From the NCBI GenBank assembly GCA_017301975.1, contig JAFLEI010000011.1, forward strand, positions 1 through 64,000: a stretch of 64,000 bases of DNA, given 5' to 3'. The notes below the pieces were generated by a model. The model had not been told where the DNA came from. It was given only the letters and a program-made list of their open reading frames with translations, and ran no database searches. Of this stretch, positions 54,332 through 62,686 are shown piece after piece (positions within the stretch are counted from its first letter, which is position 1; each line of letters starts with the position of its first letter). A program made the position numbers and the translations under genes. The DNA is from Verrucomicrobiota bacterium (lineage in GTDB: Bacteria; Verrucomicrobiota; Verrucomicrobiia; Verrucomicrobiales; Verrucomicrobiaceae).

Positions 54332-55573
54332 ATGAAAGCGATCCGCATCACCACTTATCTCGCGCTAGCCACCACCTGCTCCATAGCGCTGCATGTCATG
54401 GCCCAGCCGCCGAAGCATCCGTCCCACCGTCCGCAGCATCCACCCCATCCGCATTCACCACCGCCCAACGGCATGAGGCCGCAGTTTGGAGATGCGCTGC
54501 CGGGACTCACGAAGGCGCAGATGGCGACTTTCCTCGATGGCAAAGAAGACTTCGAAGACACGGAGACCGAGGCCGGCGGACTGGGTCCCATCTTCAACCG
54601 CTCCTCCTGCGTGACATGCCACAACGCCCCTGTCACGGGCGGCGCGGGCCCCATCAACGTCACACGCTTTGGCCGCACAGAAAACGGCGTGTTCAATCCG
54701 CTCGCCACGCTCGGTGGTTCCTTGCAGCAGGAGATGGAGATCAATGCGGTGCTGCATGAGGTCGTGCCGCCGGAGGCCAATGTGGTGGCGCATCGAAACT
54801 CCACACCGCTCTTCGGCCTGGGCCTGATGGAGGCGATCCCGGACCAGGAAATTCTGCGCAATGTGAGGCGCACACCGTTGGATGGCGTGCTGGGAAAAGT
54901 GTCCAGGGTGGCCGATGCAGCCACCGGCAAGACCCTCATCGGCCGTTTTGGCTGGAAGGCCCAGCAGGCCACACTGCTCAGCTTTGCCGGGGACGCTTAT
55001 CTCAATGAGATGGGAATCACCAGCCGGCTCTTTCCGGTGGAAAACGCGCCCAATGGCAACGCCCAGCTTCTGGAGCAGTATGATACGGTGGCCGATCCTG
55101 AAGATGTCGTCGATCCCGTCACGGGCAGAGGAGACATTGACCGCGTGGCCGACTACATGCGCCTCCTCGGCGCCCCGCCCCGCATGCCTCCCAACAACAC
55201 CGCCGCAATGGGGCGCAGCGTGTTTCAGAACACCGGCTGCGCCGTGTGCCATGTGCCACTGATGATGACCGGACCCCACAAGATCGCCGCGCTTAGCCAA
55301 AAGGAGGTGTGGTTGTTCTCCGATCTGCTTCTGCATGACATGGGCACGCTTGGCGACGGAATCGCCCAAGGCACCGCCGATGTGCGTGACATGCGCACCG
55401 CCCCACTGTGGGGCCTGCGTGCCAGCGCCCCGTATCTGCATGATGGCCGTGCACAGACCGTGGATGAAGCCATCAAGGCCCACGACGGGGAAGCCAAGGC
55501 GTCCAAGGACCGCTACCTGAGGCTGAGCAAACAGCAGGCGCAGCAGCTTATCGATTTCCTCATGTCCATTTGA
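54332..55573 (+). CDS. Di-haem oxidoreductase-like (DUF1111) c-type cytochrome
   Basis: 413 aa, exported by the signal MKAIRITTYLALATTCSIAL.... A His/Pro-rich stretch follows (about residues 27-50), then haem motif CVTCH (93-97) in FNRSSCVTCHNAP and a second CAVCH (303-307) in NTGCAVCHVPL. The family pattern also includes GRFGWKAQQATLL, GDAYLNEMGIT and LWGLRASAPYLHDGRAQ. DUF1111 proteins are di-haem thiol-oxidoreductase-like cytochromes of the periplasm; substrate unknown. A stem-loop follows the stop. Confidence 0.9.
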   Translation: MKAIRITTYLALATTCSIALHVMAQPPKHPSHRPQHPPHPHSPPPNGMRPQFGDALPGLTKAQMATFLDGKEDFEDTETEAGGLGPIFNRSSCVTCHNAPVTGGAGPINVTRFGRTENGVFNPLATLGGSLQQEMEINAVLHEVVPPEANVVAHRNSTPLFGLGLMEAIPDQEILRNVRRTPLDGVLGKVSRVADAATGKTLIGRFGWKAQQATLLSFAGDAYLNEMGITSRLFPVENAPNGNAQLLEQYDTVADPEDVVDPVTGRGDIDRVADYMRLLGAPPRMPPNNTAAMGRSVFQNTGCAVCHVPLMMTGPHKIAALSQKEVWLFSDLLLHDMGTLGDGIAQGTADVRDMRTAPLWGLRASAPYLHDGRAQTVDEAIKAHDGEAKASKDRYLRLSKQQAQQLIDFLMSI

Positions 55574-55602
55574 TGGAGTGTGTCAGTGCGATGGCGGGTG
55601 TG

Positions 55603-55628
55603 TGAAGCAGGCAGCAATGCCTGCTTCA
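55603..55628 (+). terminator. Terminator-like hairpin after the di-haem gene
   Basis: TGAAGCAGGC (55603-55612) pairs perfectly with GCCTGCTTCA (55619-55628) around AGCAAT, 30 nt past the stop. A short T-containing stretch (TTCATT) follows. It lies between convergent genes, so it may serve both. Confidence 0.6.
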
Positions 55629-55686
55629 TTCATTGATGCCATGACGGAGAAAAAGGCGGGGGCCGGCATTGCCGCTGCAACCTGCT

Positions 55687-56892
55687 TCAATGTTTTTTCT
55701 GCGCCGTACCGCTTTTCGCAGGAGCAGGTTTCTCCCCGCAGCGAGGCAGGGTGAACATGAGGAGCATGAGAATGATCGCGGCTGCGGCGATCGCGATCGG
55801 CTTGATGTTTTTGGCCAGAGAAGCCGCTGGATTCGGAGCCGAAGGTTTGCGCTGCAGAGCCGTGGAAACTTTGCGCTGGGCGGGCATCAGGGCCGCCGTG
55901 GGTCGCTTGGGTCTGCCGGCTGCCAGATGCGGGCCGGGAGAAATGGGAATGGTGCTTGAAGTCGCATTCCGTGCGCCGTGCTGCGGGCTGGGCAAAGTCA
56001 CAGGAGCCGATTGCGGCTGCTGGAGAAAGGTGATGGGCGGCTTGGTGGAGGCGGTTTCAGGCACCGGCTCCTGGCGTGGAGGCTGTTCCGGCAGGAGGGG
56101 AGCTTCACGGCGTTCGAACAACTCCTTGGCCGCCCCTGCCTTGCGCGGGCGCTGTTCAGGATCCACCGCCATCAGATGCATCACCCAGGCACACATCCAG
56201 CCCGGCACGTGCGAGGCGATTTTTTGGAGAGGCGCCAAGTCGTGGCCGAGGTGCTTCAGCTTCAGTTCCTTCAGGGCACGGCCGTCAAAGGGAGGTCTGG
56301 CGGTGAGCGCCTCATAAAGGATGCAGCCCAGGGCATAAACGTCTGTGCGGCGGCGGGTGGTGCCGTCCTGCCACTGTTCCGGGGCGGTGCAGCGGTAGGC
56401 GCGGATCTGCTCCTCCTTGCTGTCGTCCCGGCTGGCAAAGCCCTGACCAAAGCCATGCAGCGTCACCTGCCAGTCGGCGGCGGATTTGCCGGAAATGCGT
56501 ACAAAATCAGGCCGCAGACTGCCATGTACGATGGCCTCCTCATGCAGGGCCGAGACGGCATCCAGGAGCTGCGATGCCACGGTTTCAAACTCTTTGGAGG
56601 TGAGTGGTCCGCGCTCCAGCACTTCGCTCAGCGTTTCTCCTGGCAGAGCGCCGGCTGCAATGGTGTAGAAGCCGTCCTTGTCAGAACCGAAATCGATCAG
56701 CCGGTCCAGATGCGGGTTTTGCAGAGGGGCAAGCTGGCGGAACAATTCCTGCAGGCCCTCGATTTCCTCCGGTTTGGTGGTCTTGAAGCGCCGCAGCCGC
56801 AGCTCTTCGCCGCGTTTGTTGTCGCGGACGAGCAATAGCTTGCTGGCGGTGTCCTCTTCCAGAGGACGCAGAATTTCAAAACGGGAAGACAT
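55687..56892 (-). CDS. Serine/threonine-kinase-like protein, predicted pseudokinase
   Basis: 401 aa. A kinase fold occupies residues about 5-270: APEQWQDGTTRRRTDVYALG and LYEALTARPPFDG are standard C-lobe motifs. The catalytic residues are gone: HRDLKPxN reads HGSLRPDF (Asp to Ser, Asn to Phe), DFG reads GFG, and the N-lobe VAIK region reads ELRLRRF without the lysine. A Pro/Ala/Thr-rich linker leads to a membrane helix (about 368-386, IAIAAAAIILMLLMFTLP) and a short tail. It probably senses or scaffolds. It is divergent from potA. Confidence 0.85.
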   Translation of the reverse strand: MSSRFEILRPLEEDTASKLLLVRDNKRGEELRLRRFKTTKPEEIEGLQELFRQLAPLQNPHLDRLIDFGSDKDGFYTIAAGALPGETLSEVLERGPLTSKEFETVASQLLDAVSALHEEAIVHGSLRPDFVRISGKSAADWQVTLHGFGQGFASRDDSKEEQIRAYRCTAPEQWQDGTTRRRTDVYALGCILYEALTARPPFDGRALKELKLKHLGHDLAPLQKIASHVPGWMCAWVMHLMAVDPEQRPRKAGAAKELFERREAPLLPEQPPRQEPVPETASTKPPITFLQQPQSAPVTLPSPQHGARNATSSTIPISPGPHLAAGRPKRPTAALMPAQRKVSTALQRKPSAPNPAASLAKNIKPIAIAAAAIILMLLMFTLPRCGEKPAPAKSGTAQKKH

Positions 56893-56979
56893 CGCGTAAA
56901 GCTGGCCCGTTCCACCGAATACCGCAAGCTTCTTGCCACATCCATTGTTTGAGGGCTACTGTACACATCCACCCCTTTC

Positions 56980-58086
56980 ATGGACGATTTTCTCGTCATC
57001 GACCACGTTTCCAAAACCTTCGGCGCCCAGCGTGCCGTGGATGATGTGTCATTGACCGTGGCGCAGGGGGAGGCGTTTTCGCTTCTCGGGCCCAGCGGCT
57101 GTGGCAAAACCACCCTGCTGCGCATGATCGCCGGCTTTGAGCGGCCGGACCGCGGGCGGATTCTGGTGGGGGGAAAGGACATCACCGCGCTGCCCCCGGA
57201 GCTGCGACCGGTGAACACGGTGTTTCAAAACTACGCTCTCTTTCCCCATCTGAGCGTCTGGGAGAACATCGCCTTCGGCCTGCGCATGAGCCGGCGTCCG
57301 CGCGAGGAAATTCGCAGCGGAGTGGACCGCATGCTGGAGCTGGTGCGGCTCAGCGAGCACGCACGCAAGCGCCCTTCGCAGCTCAGCGGCGGGCAGCGGC
57401 AGCGCGTGGCGATAGCGCGAGCCTTGGTGAACCGCCCCCAAGTGCTGCTACTCGACGAACCTCTGGCCGCGCTGGATTTGAAACTGCGCCAGCACATGCT
57501 GATGGAGCTGAACACCCTCCACGAACAGGTCGGCACGACTTTCATTTACGTCACCCATGACCAAGGCGAGGCCATGAGCCTGAGCGACCGCATCGCGGTG
57601 ATGAACGCGGGCAAGGTGGAGCAGGTGGACACGCCTGAGCACCTGTATGAAACACCGAGCAGCAGCTTTGTGGCCTCCTTCATTGGAGATGCGAATTTCT
57701 TCACCGGCGTGGCTGTGGAGCTGCAGCACGAAGGCTATGTGCGCGTGCAGGTGGAGGGGCTGGGCAGCCCGCTGGTGCTCAGCCATGGAACGGTAGTGCC
57801 CAACCAGACGCTGAGGCTGATGGTGAGGCCGGAAAAAATCAGCCTCACGCTCTCCCGCCCGCCCAGCGGTGAGCGGGTGAACGCCTTTCGAGGGGTGGTC
57901 GAGGACATGGCCTACTTCGGCTCACACACGCGCTATCGTATTCGTGCAGGTGAGCACAGCATTCTGGCGCAGCTGCAGCGCAGCCGTTTCAGCGGGGGTG
58001 GGATTGATCCCGCGCGCGGCGCGGAAGTGTGGATGAGCTTTCATCCGGATGAAGGCCGGGTGGTGAGGCTGGAGGGGGACGCATGA
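56980..58086 (+). CDS. potA: Polyamine ABC transporter ATP-binding protein
   Basis: 368 aa. The ABC ATPase domain is complete: GPSGCGKTT (37-45) as Walker A, the Q-loop in VFQNYALFPHLSVWENIAFG, signature LSGGQRQRVAIARAL, Walker B VLLLDEPLAALDLKL, and YVTHDQGEAM. A TOBE domain follows (about residues 285-365). The closest match in form is PotA of spermidine/putrescine importers. Its stop overlaps the start of the permease gene (ATGA). No binding-protein gene (potD) is in the window. Related systems import other small solutes, so substrate is uncertain. Confidence 0.88.
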   Translation: MDDFLVIDHVSKTFGAQRAVDDVSLTVAQGEAFSLLGPSGCGKTTLLRMIAGFERPDRGRILVGGKDITALPPELRPVNTVFQNYALFPHLSVWENIAFGLRMSRRPREEIRSGVDRMLELVRLSEHARKRPSQLSGGQRQRVAIARALVNRPQVLLLDEPLAALDLKLRQHMLMELNTLHEQVGTTFIYVTHDQGEAMSLSDRIAVMNAGKVEQVDTPEHLYETPSSSFVASFIGDANFFTGVAVELQHEGYVRVQVEGLGSPLVLSHGTVVPNQTLRLMVRPEKISLTLSRPPSGERVNAFRGVVEDMAYFGSHTRYRIRAGEHSILAQLQRSRFSGGGIDPARGAEVWMSFHPDEGRVVRLEGDA

Positions 58087-58940
58087 GCACCAGATTGCGG
58101 CCTGCCAGACAGTGGTTGATCACCCTGCCTTCGCTGGCATGGCTGGGTGTTTTTTTTGTGATTCCAGCCTTTTTGGTCATCCTCACAGCCTTTCGTCCAG
58201 CAGACCTGCAGGGCGGCGTCGGGCCGGGCTGGACCCTGACCACCCTGAAGGAAGTGCAGGACCCGGCCTACCTGCCCATCCTGTGGCGTACCTTCTGGCT
58301 CAGCGGGGCCACCACACTTATCTGTCTGGCGCTGGCGCTGCCGGTGGCGTTTCAGATGGCCCGTTCCGGGCAGCGCATGCGGCAGGTGCTGCTGCTGCTT
58401 GTCGTCATTCCGTTTCTGTCGAATTTCCTGATCCGCATCTTTGCGTGGAAATCCCTGCTGCATCCCGAGGGGCCGCTGACGAAGCTGCTGATCGCGCTGC
58501 ATCTCATTCCGGAGAATGCCGTGCTGCTGAACCACGCAGGCACGGTGCTGCTGGTGCTCGTTTATACACAACTGCCGTTCGCCATCCTGCCGCTGTACGC
58601 GGCGGCAGAGAAGTTTGATTTCGGGCTGCTGGATGCCGCGCGTGATCTTGGGGCCGGGCCCTTGAGCGCGTTTTCCAAGGTGTTCGTTCCCGGGGTGCGC
58701 CGCGGCATCCTCTCAGCGGCGGTCATGGTCTTTGTCTGCTGCCTGGGGCAGTATGTCATTCCGCAGATGGTGGGCGGAACGGGGGACGAGATGCTGGGCA
58801 GCAAGATCGCCCAGCGTGTGTTTTCAGACCGCAACCTGCCGCATGCGAGCGCGCTGGCCGGTGGCTTGATGCTGGCCGTTTTGCTTCCCATGCTAGTCGT
58901 GGTGCTCTGGCAGCAGTTTGGCCGAAAGGAGGCGGAGTGA
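58083..58940 (+). CDS. potB: Polyamine ABC transporter permease, PotB-like
   Basis: 285 aa with six membrane helices. The EAA loop linking to the ATPase is visible: LDAARDLGAGPLSAFSKVFVPGVRRGIL. PotB and PotC pair in the membrane as PotABC, which imports spermidine or putrescine with a periplasmic binding protein. Starts by ATGA overlap with potA and ends in a GTGA overlap with potC. Confidence 0.87.
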   Translation: MSTRLRPARQWLITLPSLAWLGVFFVIPAFLVILTAFRPADLQGGVGPGWTLTTLKEVQDPAYLPILWRTFWLSGATTLICLALALPVAFQMARSGQRMRQVLLLLVVIPFLSNFLIRIFAWKSLLHPEGPLTKLLIALHLIPENAVLLNHAGTVLLVLVYTQLPFAILPLYAAAEKFDFGLLDAARDLGAGPLSAFSKVFVPGVRRGILSAAVMVFVCCLGQYVIPQMVGGTGDEMLGSKIAQRVFSDRNLPHASALAGGLMLAVLLPMLVVVLWQQFGRKEAE

Positions 58941-59707
58941 AGAGGTCCCGGCTGCCTGCGGTGATCACGTGTGGAGTGATCCTGTTTCTGTTCGCGCCAC
59001 TGGGGGTGCTGGTGGTGAATTCCTTCAATGCCTCGCGCTTTGGCGGCGAGTGGGAGGGCTTCACCTGGAACTGGTATGAAAAGCTCTGGGCTGCGGGAGA
59101 AGTGTGGGACTCTCTCTGGATCACGCTCAAGATCGCGGTCTCCGCCTCGCTGGCGGCCATGCTCCTCGGAACGCTGGCGGCCTATGCACTGCATCGGTTT
59201 CGTTCCTGGCTGCAAGACGTGCACCACATGCTCATCACCCTGCCGCTGGTGATGCCGGACATTCTCATGGGCATGTCGCTGCTGGCCTTGTTTGTCCTGA
59301 CGGGGGTGGAAACCGGGCTGCTGACCATCTGGATTGCGCACGTCACCTTCTGCCTGAGTTTTGTGACGATGGTGGTGCTGGGGCGGCTGCAGGACTTTGA
59401 TTTCACCCTGCTGGATGCCGCCCGTGATCTGGGTGCCACTCAGGCCAAGGCGGTGAGAAAAGTGCTGCTGCCTCTCCTGCTGCCCGGGGTGCTTGCCGGC
59501 GGGCTGCTGGCCTTCACGCTTTCGATTGACGATTATGTCATCACCTTCTTTGTCTCCGGGCCAGGAACCACGACGCTGCCTTTGCGCGTGGCCAGCATGA
59601 TGAAAACCAGCCGCAGCCTGCCCGTGATCAACGCCCTCAGTACGCTTCTCATCGCCAGCACCTTCCTTTTTGCCGCCCTCAGTTCCAGACTCCAACGCCG
59701 CGCATGA
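58937..59707 (+). CDS. potC: Polyamine ABC transporter permease, PotC-like
   Basis: 256 aa with six helices and the EAA motif LDAARDLGATQAKAVRKVLLPLLLPGVLAG. It starts with GTG at 58937, overlapping the potB stop, with a strong Shine-Dalgarno AAAGGAGG just upstream. Downstream, its stop overlaps the DUF218 gene (ATGA). The absence of potD here means either a distant binding protein or a different partner. Confidence 0.87.
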   Translation: MKRSRLPAVITCGVILFLFAPLGVLVVNSFNASRFGGEWEGFTWNWYEKLWAAGEVWDSLWITLKIAVSASLAAMLLGTLAAYALHRFRSWLQDVHHMLITLPLVMPDILMGMSLLALFVLTGVETGLLTIWIAHVTFCLSFVTMVVLGRLQDFDFTLLDAARDLGATQAKAVRKVLLPLLLPGVLAGGLLAFTLSIDDYVITFFVSGPGTTTLPLRVASMMKTSRSLPVINALSTLLIASTFLFAALSSRLQRRA

Positions 59708-60479
59708 CCCCTCTTTTAAAATCCCTGGCAGATTTCATGGAACCCACCGGGGTCATCTGGCTCATACTTTCCGTTTTGTGCGCCGGGAAGATCCGCAGCC
59801 GTCAATGGCGGAAACTGGTCCTGCCCGGGGCGGCGTGGTTGCTGCTGACGCTTACTTCAGCCACCGCGCTTTCACACACCCTGCTCGCCTCCCTGGAGGC
59901 CCCGTGGGAGCCGGTGGACGTGGCTGCACTGCCTGAGTGCGACGCCGTGGTCGTGCTGGGGGGGGCACGGAATCCTCCCGCAGCGAGCCTGCGGGGATTC
60001 ATTTCATGGGTGACGCAGACCGGTTGTTTGCCGGTCTGACGCTGGCAAAGAAAGGGAAGGGCAAGGTGATCCTCCTTGGCGGTGGCGGCATCAAGACGGC
60101 TTCCGGCGTTGAGTCGCAGGCGGATGCGATCAAGCAATGGGTGGAGGCATGGCAGCTCTCGCCGGTGCCTGTGCAAAGTCTGGGCAACTGCCTGGACACC
60201 CACGATGAAGCTGTGAAGGTCGCCGCACTGGTGGTCAAGCATGGCTGGAAGAAAGTGGCCCTGGTGACGTCCGCCTACCATATGACGCGGGCCCGGGCGG
60301 TTTTTGAAACTGCGGGCACTCCTGTCGTCCCCGTTCCGTGCAATTATCTGAGCGTGGCGCTGCGCAAACATCGCGTTGAGTGGCTGGTGGTGCCGAATGC
60401 GGCAAATTTGGGCCATTTTGAGGCATGGATGCACGAAATTGTCGGCTGGTGGGCTTACCGCCTGCGTGGCTGGGTTTGA
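59704..60479 (+). pseudogene. DUF218/YdcF-like protein gene with a frameshift in a poly-G tract
   Basis: Reading from ATG 59704 gives a membrane N-terminus (two helices) and the domain start ECDAVVVLGGA, then unrelated residues and a stop at 60039. In another frame, from about 59965, the domain continues normally (GDADRLFAGLTLAKKG, KVILLGGGG, LVTSAYHMTRAR). Between them lies a run of eight G (59958-59965). Adding one G restores one 259-aa ORF, DUF218 family, cell-envelope type (like YdcF/SanA). Either a real frameshift, a sequencing error, or a slippage switch. It is coupled to potC by overlap. Confidence 0.7.
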
Positions 60480-60566
60480 GGTGCTGTTTTTTTGGCCCGC
60501 AATCTGCTCAGAACAAAGGAAAGAAGGCTTGCTTTTGAGCCACAGTGATGGTCATGTAGAATCCAC

Positions 60567-61592
60567 ATGACTAGTGGCCTGGCGTTAGCGGATACCATCA
60601 CTCTTGGCGGCAGAAACAGGACGGGCACCGAGCTTATCCTGGCCACCAAGCCTTTCACCGTGGACGACCCCGTCAAAAGCTGGTGGTGTATTCTTTCCAC
60701 CTTGACGCTCTGGCTGGCTGTGATCGCTGGTACACTGTGGATTCCCTACCTCGCGGCAAAGCTGGCGCTCAGCGTGCTTTCCGGGCTGTTGCTGCTGCGT
60801 TTGTTCGTCATTTACCATGACCAGCAGCACAACGCCATCCTGCCGAATTCCAAGCTGGCGGAATGGATGATGCGTGGCTTTGGCATTCTGGCCCTCAGCC
60901 CCAGCAGCATCTGGCGCAGCTCGCACAATCATCATCACAATCACAATTCCAAGATCAAGGGCTCGCACATCGGCTCCTTCCCGATCATGACGAAGGAGCA
61001 CTATTTGAAGGCGTCCAAGTCCGCGAGGTTGATCTACCTCTTCATGCGTCATCCGCTGACGATTCTCTTTGGCTATCTCTTTGTGTTTTTGCACGGCATG
61101 TGCCTGCGCCCGTTTGTGATGAAGCCCAGGCAGCATTGGGACTGCCTGCTGGCGCTGCTGGTGCATGGAGGCATCGCTGCTGCACTGATTTATTTCTTTG
61201 GCTGGCAGATGTGGCTGCTGGTGCAGGTGATCCCGCATTTCATCACGTATGCCATCGGGTCCTACCTGTTCTATGCGCAGCACAATTTTCCGGACGTTGC
61301 CTTTTATGACAAAGCGGGCTGGACCTACGAGCGCGCAGCGCTGGATTCCTCCAGCTACATGAAGACCGGCAAGGTCATGGCCTGGTTTTCCGCCAACATC
61401 GGCTACCATCACATTCATCACCTGAATGCACGCATTCCCTTCTACCGCCTGCCTGAAGTGCTGAAGGCCATGCCTGAACTTCAAAAGCCCAAGGTCACAA
61501 CGCTGAACCCGCGTGACATTTTGCGCTGCCTGCGGCTGAAGGTCTGGGACACTGAACTGCAGCGGATGGTGCCGCTGCCTGCCTCACGATAG
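60567..61592 (+). CDS. Membrane fatty acid desaturase
   Basis: 341 aa with four to five hydrophobic segments. The three histidine boxes of the non-haem di-iron desaturases are complete: HDQQH (84-88), HNHHH (120-124) and HHIHH (281-285) in GYHHIHHLN. It introduces double bonds into acyl chains of membrane lipids using O2 and electrons from ferredoxin or cytochrome b5. The HDQQHNAI and SHNHHHNH patterns resemble bacterial acyl-lipid omega-3/omega-6-type desaturases. A partial promoter may lie in 60480-60566. It lies before lpxD but with 25 nt gap. Confidence 0.9.
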   Translation: MTSGLALADTITLGGRNRTGTELILATKPFTVDDPVKSWWCILSTLTLWLAVIAGTLWIPYLAAKLALSVLSGLLLLRLFVIYHDQQHNAILPNSKLAEWMMRGFGILALSPSSIWRSSHNHHHNHNSKIKGSHIGSFPIMTKEHYLKASKSARLIYLFMRHPLTILFGYLFVFLHGMCLRPFVMKPRQHWDCLLALLVHGGIAAALIYFFGWQMWLLVQVIPHFITYAIGSYLFYAQHNFPDVAFYDKAGWTYERAALDSSSYMKTGKVMAWFSANIGYHHIHHLNARIPFYRLPEVLKAMPELQKPKVTTLNPRDILRCLRLKVWDTELQRMVPLPASR

Positions 61593-61617
61593 CAGGCACC
61601 GGCTTACCGATCCCCAC

Positions 61618-62637
61618 ATGTTCACCGCATCAAATCTTGCAGAGCTGATCGGTGGTGAGGTGGTGGGAGATGGATCTGTCATTCTCACTGGCATCGCACC
61701 TGCGGATGTCGCATTGGCGGGTGATCTCACCTTTGCGGAAAAGCCAAGTTATCTGGCGGCTGCTGAAGCTGGTCTGGCCAGTGCGATCCTGGTGCCCCGG
61801 GACTTTGAGTCTGTGACGAAGGTCCTGATCCGGGTGAAAGATGCGCGCGTTGCGATCGCCAAAGTACTGCCCCTATTTTTTCCGCCTGACAGGATTGCAG
61901 CGGGCATCCACGCCAGCGCAGTGGTTGATTCCTCGGCCCGGATTGATGCCACTGCCAGTGTGGGTCCTCATTGTGTGGTGGGTGCTGGTGTCACGCTGGG
62001 CAAGAATTCGGTGCTCATGGGCGGGAACCATATCGGCCGGGACAGTCATGTGGGGGAAGACGTCTGCCTGCATCCCAACGTGGTGCTGTATGCCAGGACG
62101 CAGATCGGCAACCGCGTGAGCATTCATGCAGGCACGACCATCGGCTCGGATGGGTATGGCTATGTTTTTGACCAGGGCCGCCACCGCAAAATGCTCCAGG
62201 TGGGGAACGTCGTCATTCATGATGATGTGGAGATCGGCTCCAACGCCTCAATTGATCGCGGCGCGCTGGGTTCCACGGTGATCGGGCAGGGAACAAAGAT
62301 CGACAATCTGGTGCATGTGGCGCACAACGTGGTCATGGGCCGCCATTGCCTCATCATGGGGCAGGTGGGTTTTGCCGGGAGCACGCATCTTTCTGACTAC
62401 GTCGTCATCGCCTCGCAGTCGGGGATAGGGGGACATCTCAAGCTCGGTGCGCAGTCCACCATCGGTGCGAAATCCGGGGTGATGCGCGACGTGGCCGCAG
62501 GTGACACCGTGCTGGGGTATCCTTCGGCATCGGACAAGCAGGCGAAGCGGCAGTGGATTGCCGTGTCGAAGATGCCGGATGCATTGCGGAGGCTGAAGAG
62601 TTTGGAAAAACGGATGAACGGCGGCAAAGAGGCGTAA
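61618..62637 (+). CDS. lpxD: UDP-3-O-acylglucosamine N-acyltransferase (LpxD)
   Basis: 339 aa. LpxD adds the second acyl chain in lipid A synthesis. The N-terminal uridine-binding domain (about residues 1-100) is followed by a left-handed beta-helix of hexapeptide repeats (IHASAVVDSSARIDATASVG onward), with the catalytic His in NLVHVAHNVVMG and conserved GSDGYGYV loop. A C-terminal helix ends KRMNGGKEA. It shows the organism makes lipid A-containing outer membrane. No other lpx genes are nearby. Confidence 0.95.
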   Translation: MFTASNLAELIGGEVVGDGSVILTGIAPADVALAGDLTFAEKPSYLAAAEAGLASAILVPRDFESVTKVLIRVKDARVAIAKVLPLFFPPDRIAAGIHASAVVDSSARIDATASVGPHCVVGAGVTLGKNSVLMGGNHIGRDSHVGEDVCLHPNVVLYARTQIGNRVSIHAGTTIGSDGYGYVFDQGRHRKMLQVGNVVIHDDVEIGSNASIDRGALGSTVIGQGTKIDNLVHVAHNVVMGRHCLIMGQVGFAGSTHLSDYVVIASQSGIGGHLKLGAQSTIGAKSGVMRDVAAGDTVLGYPSASDKQAKRQWIAVSKMPDALRRLKSLEKRMNGGKEA

Positions 62638-62686
62638 TGGCCTTTTTCGCGCTTCACCTCAGGGCAACTTACGCCATGGTGTGGGA

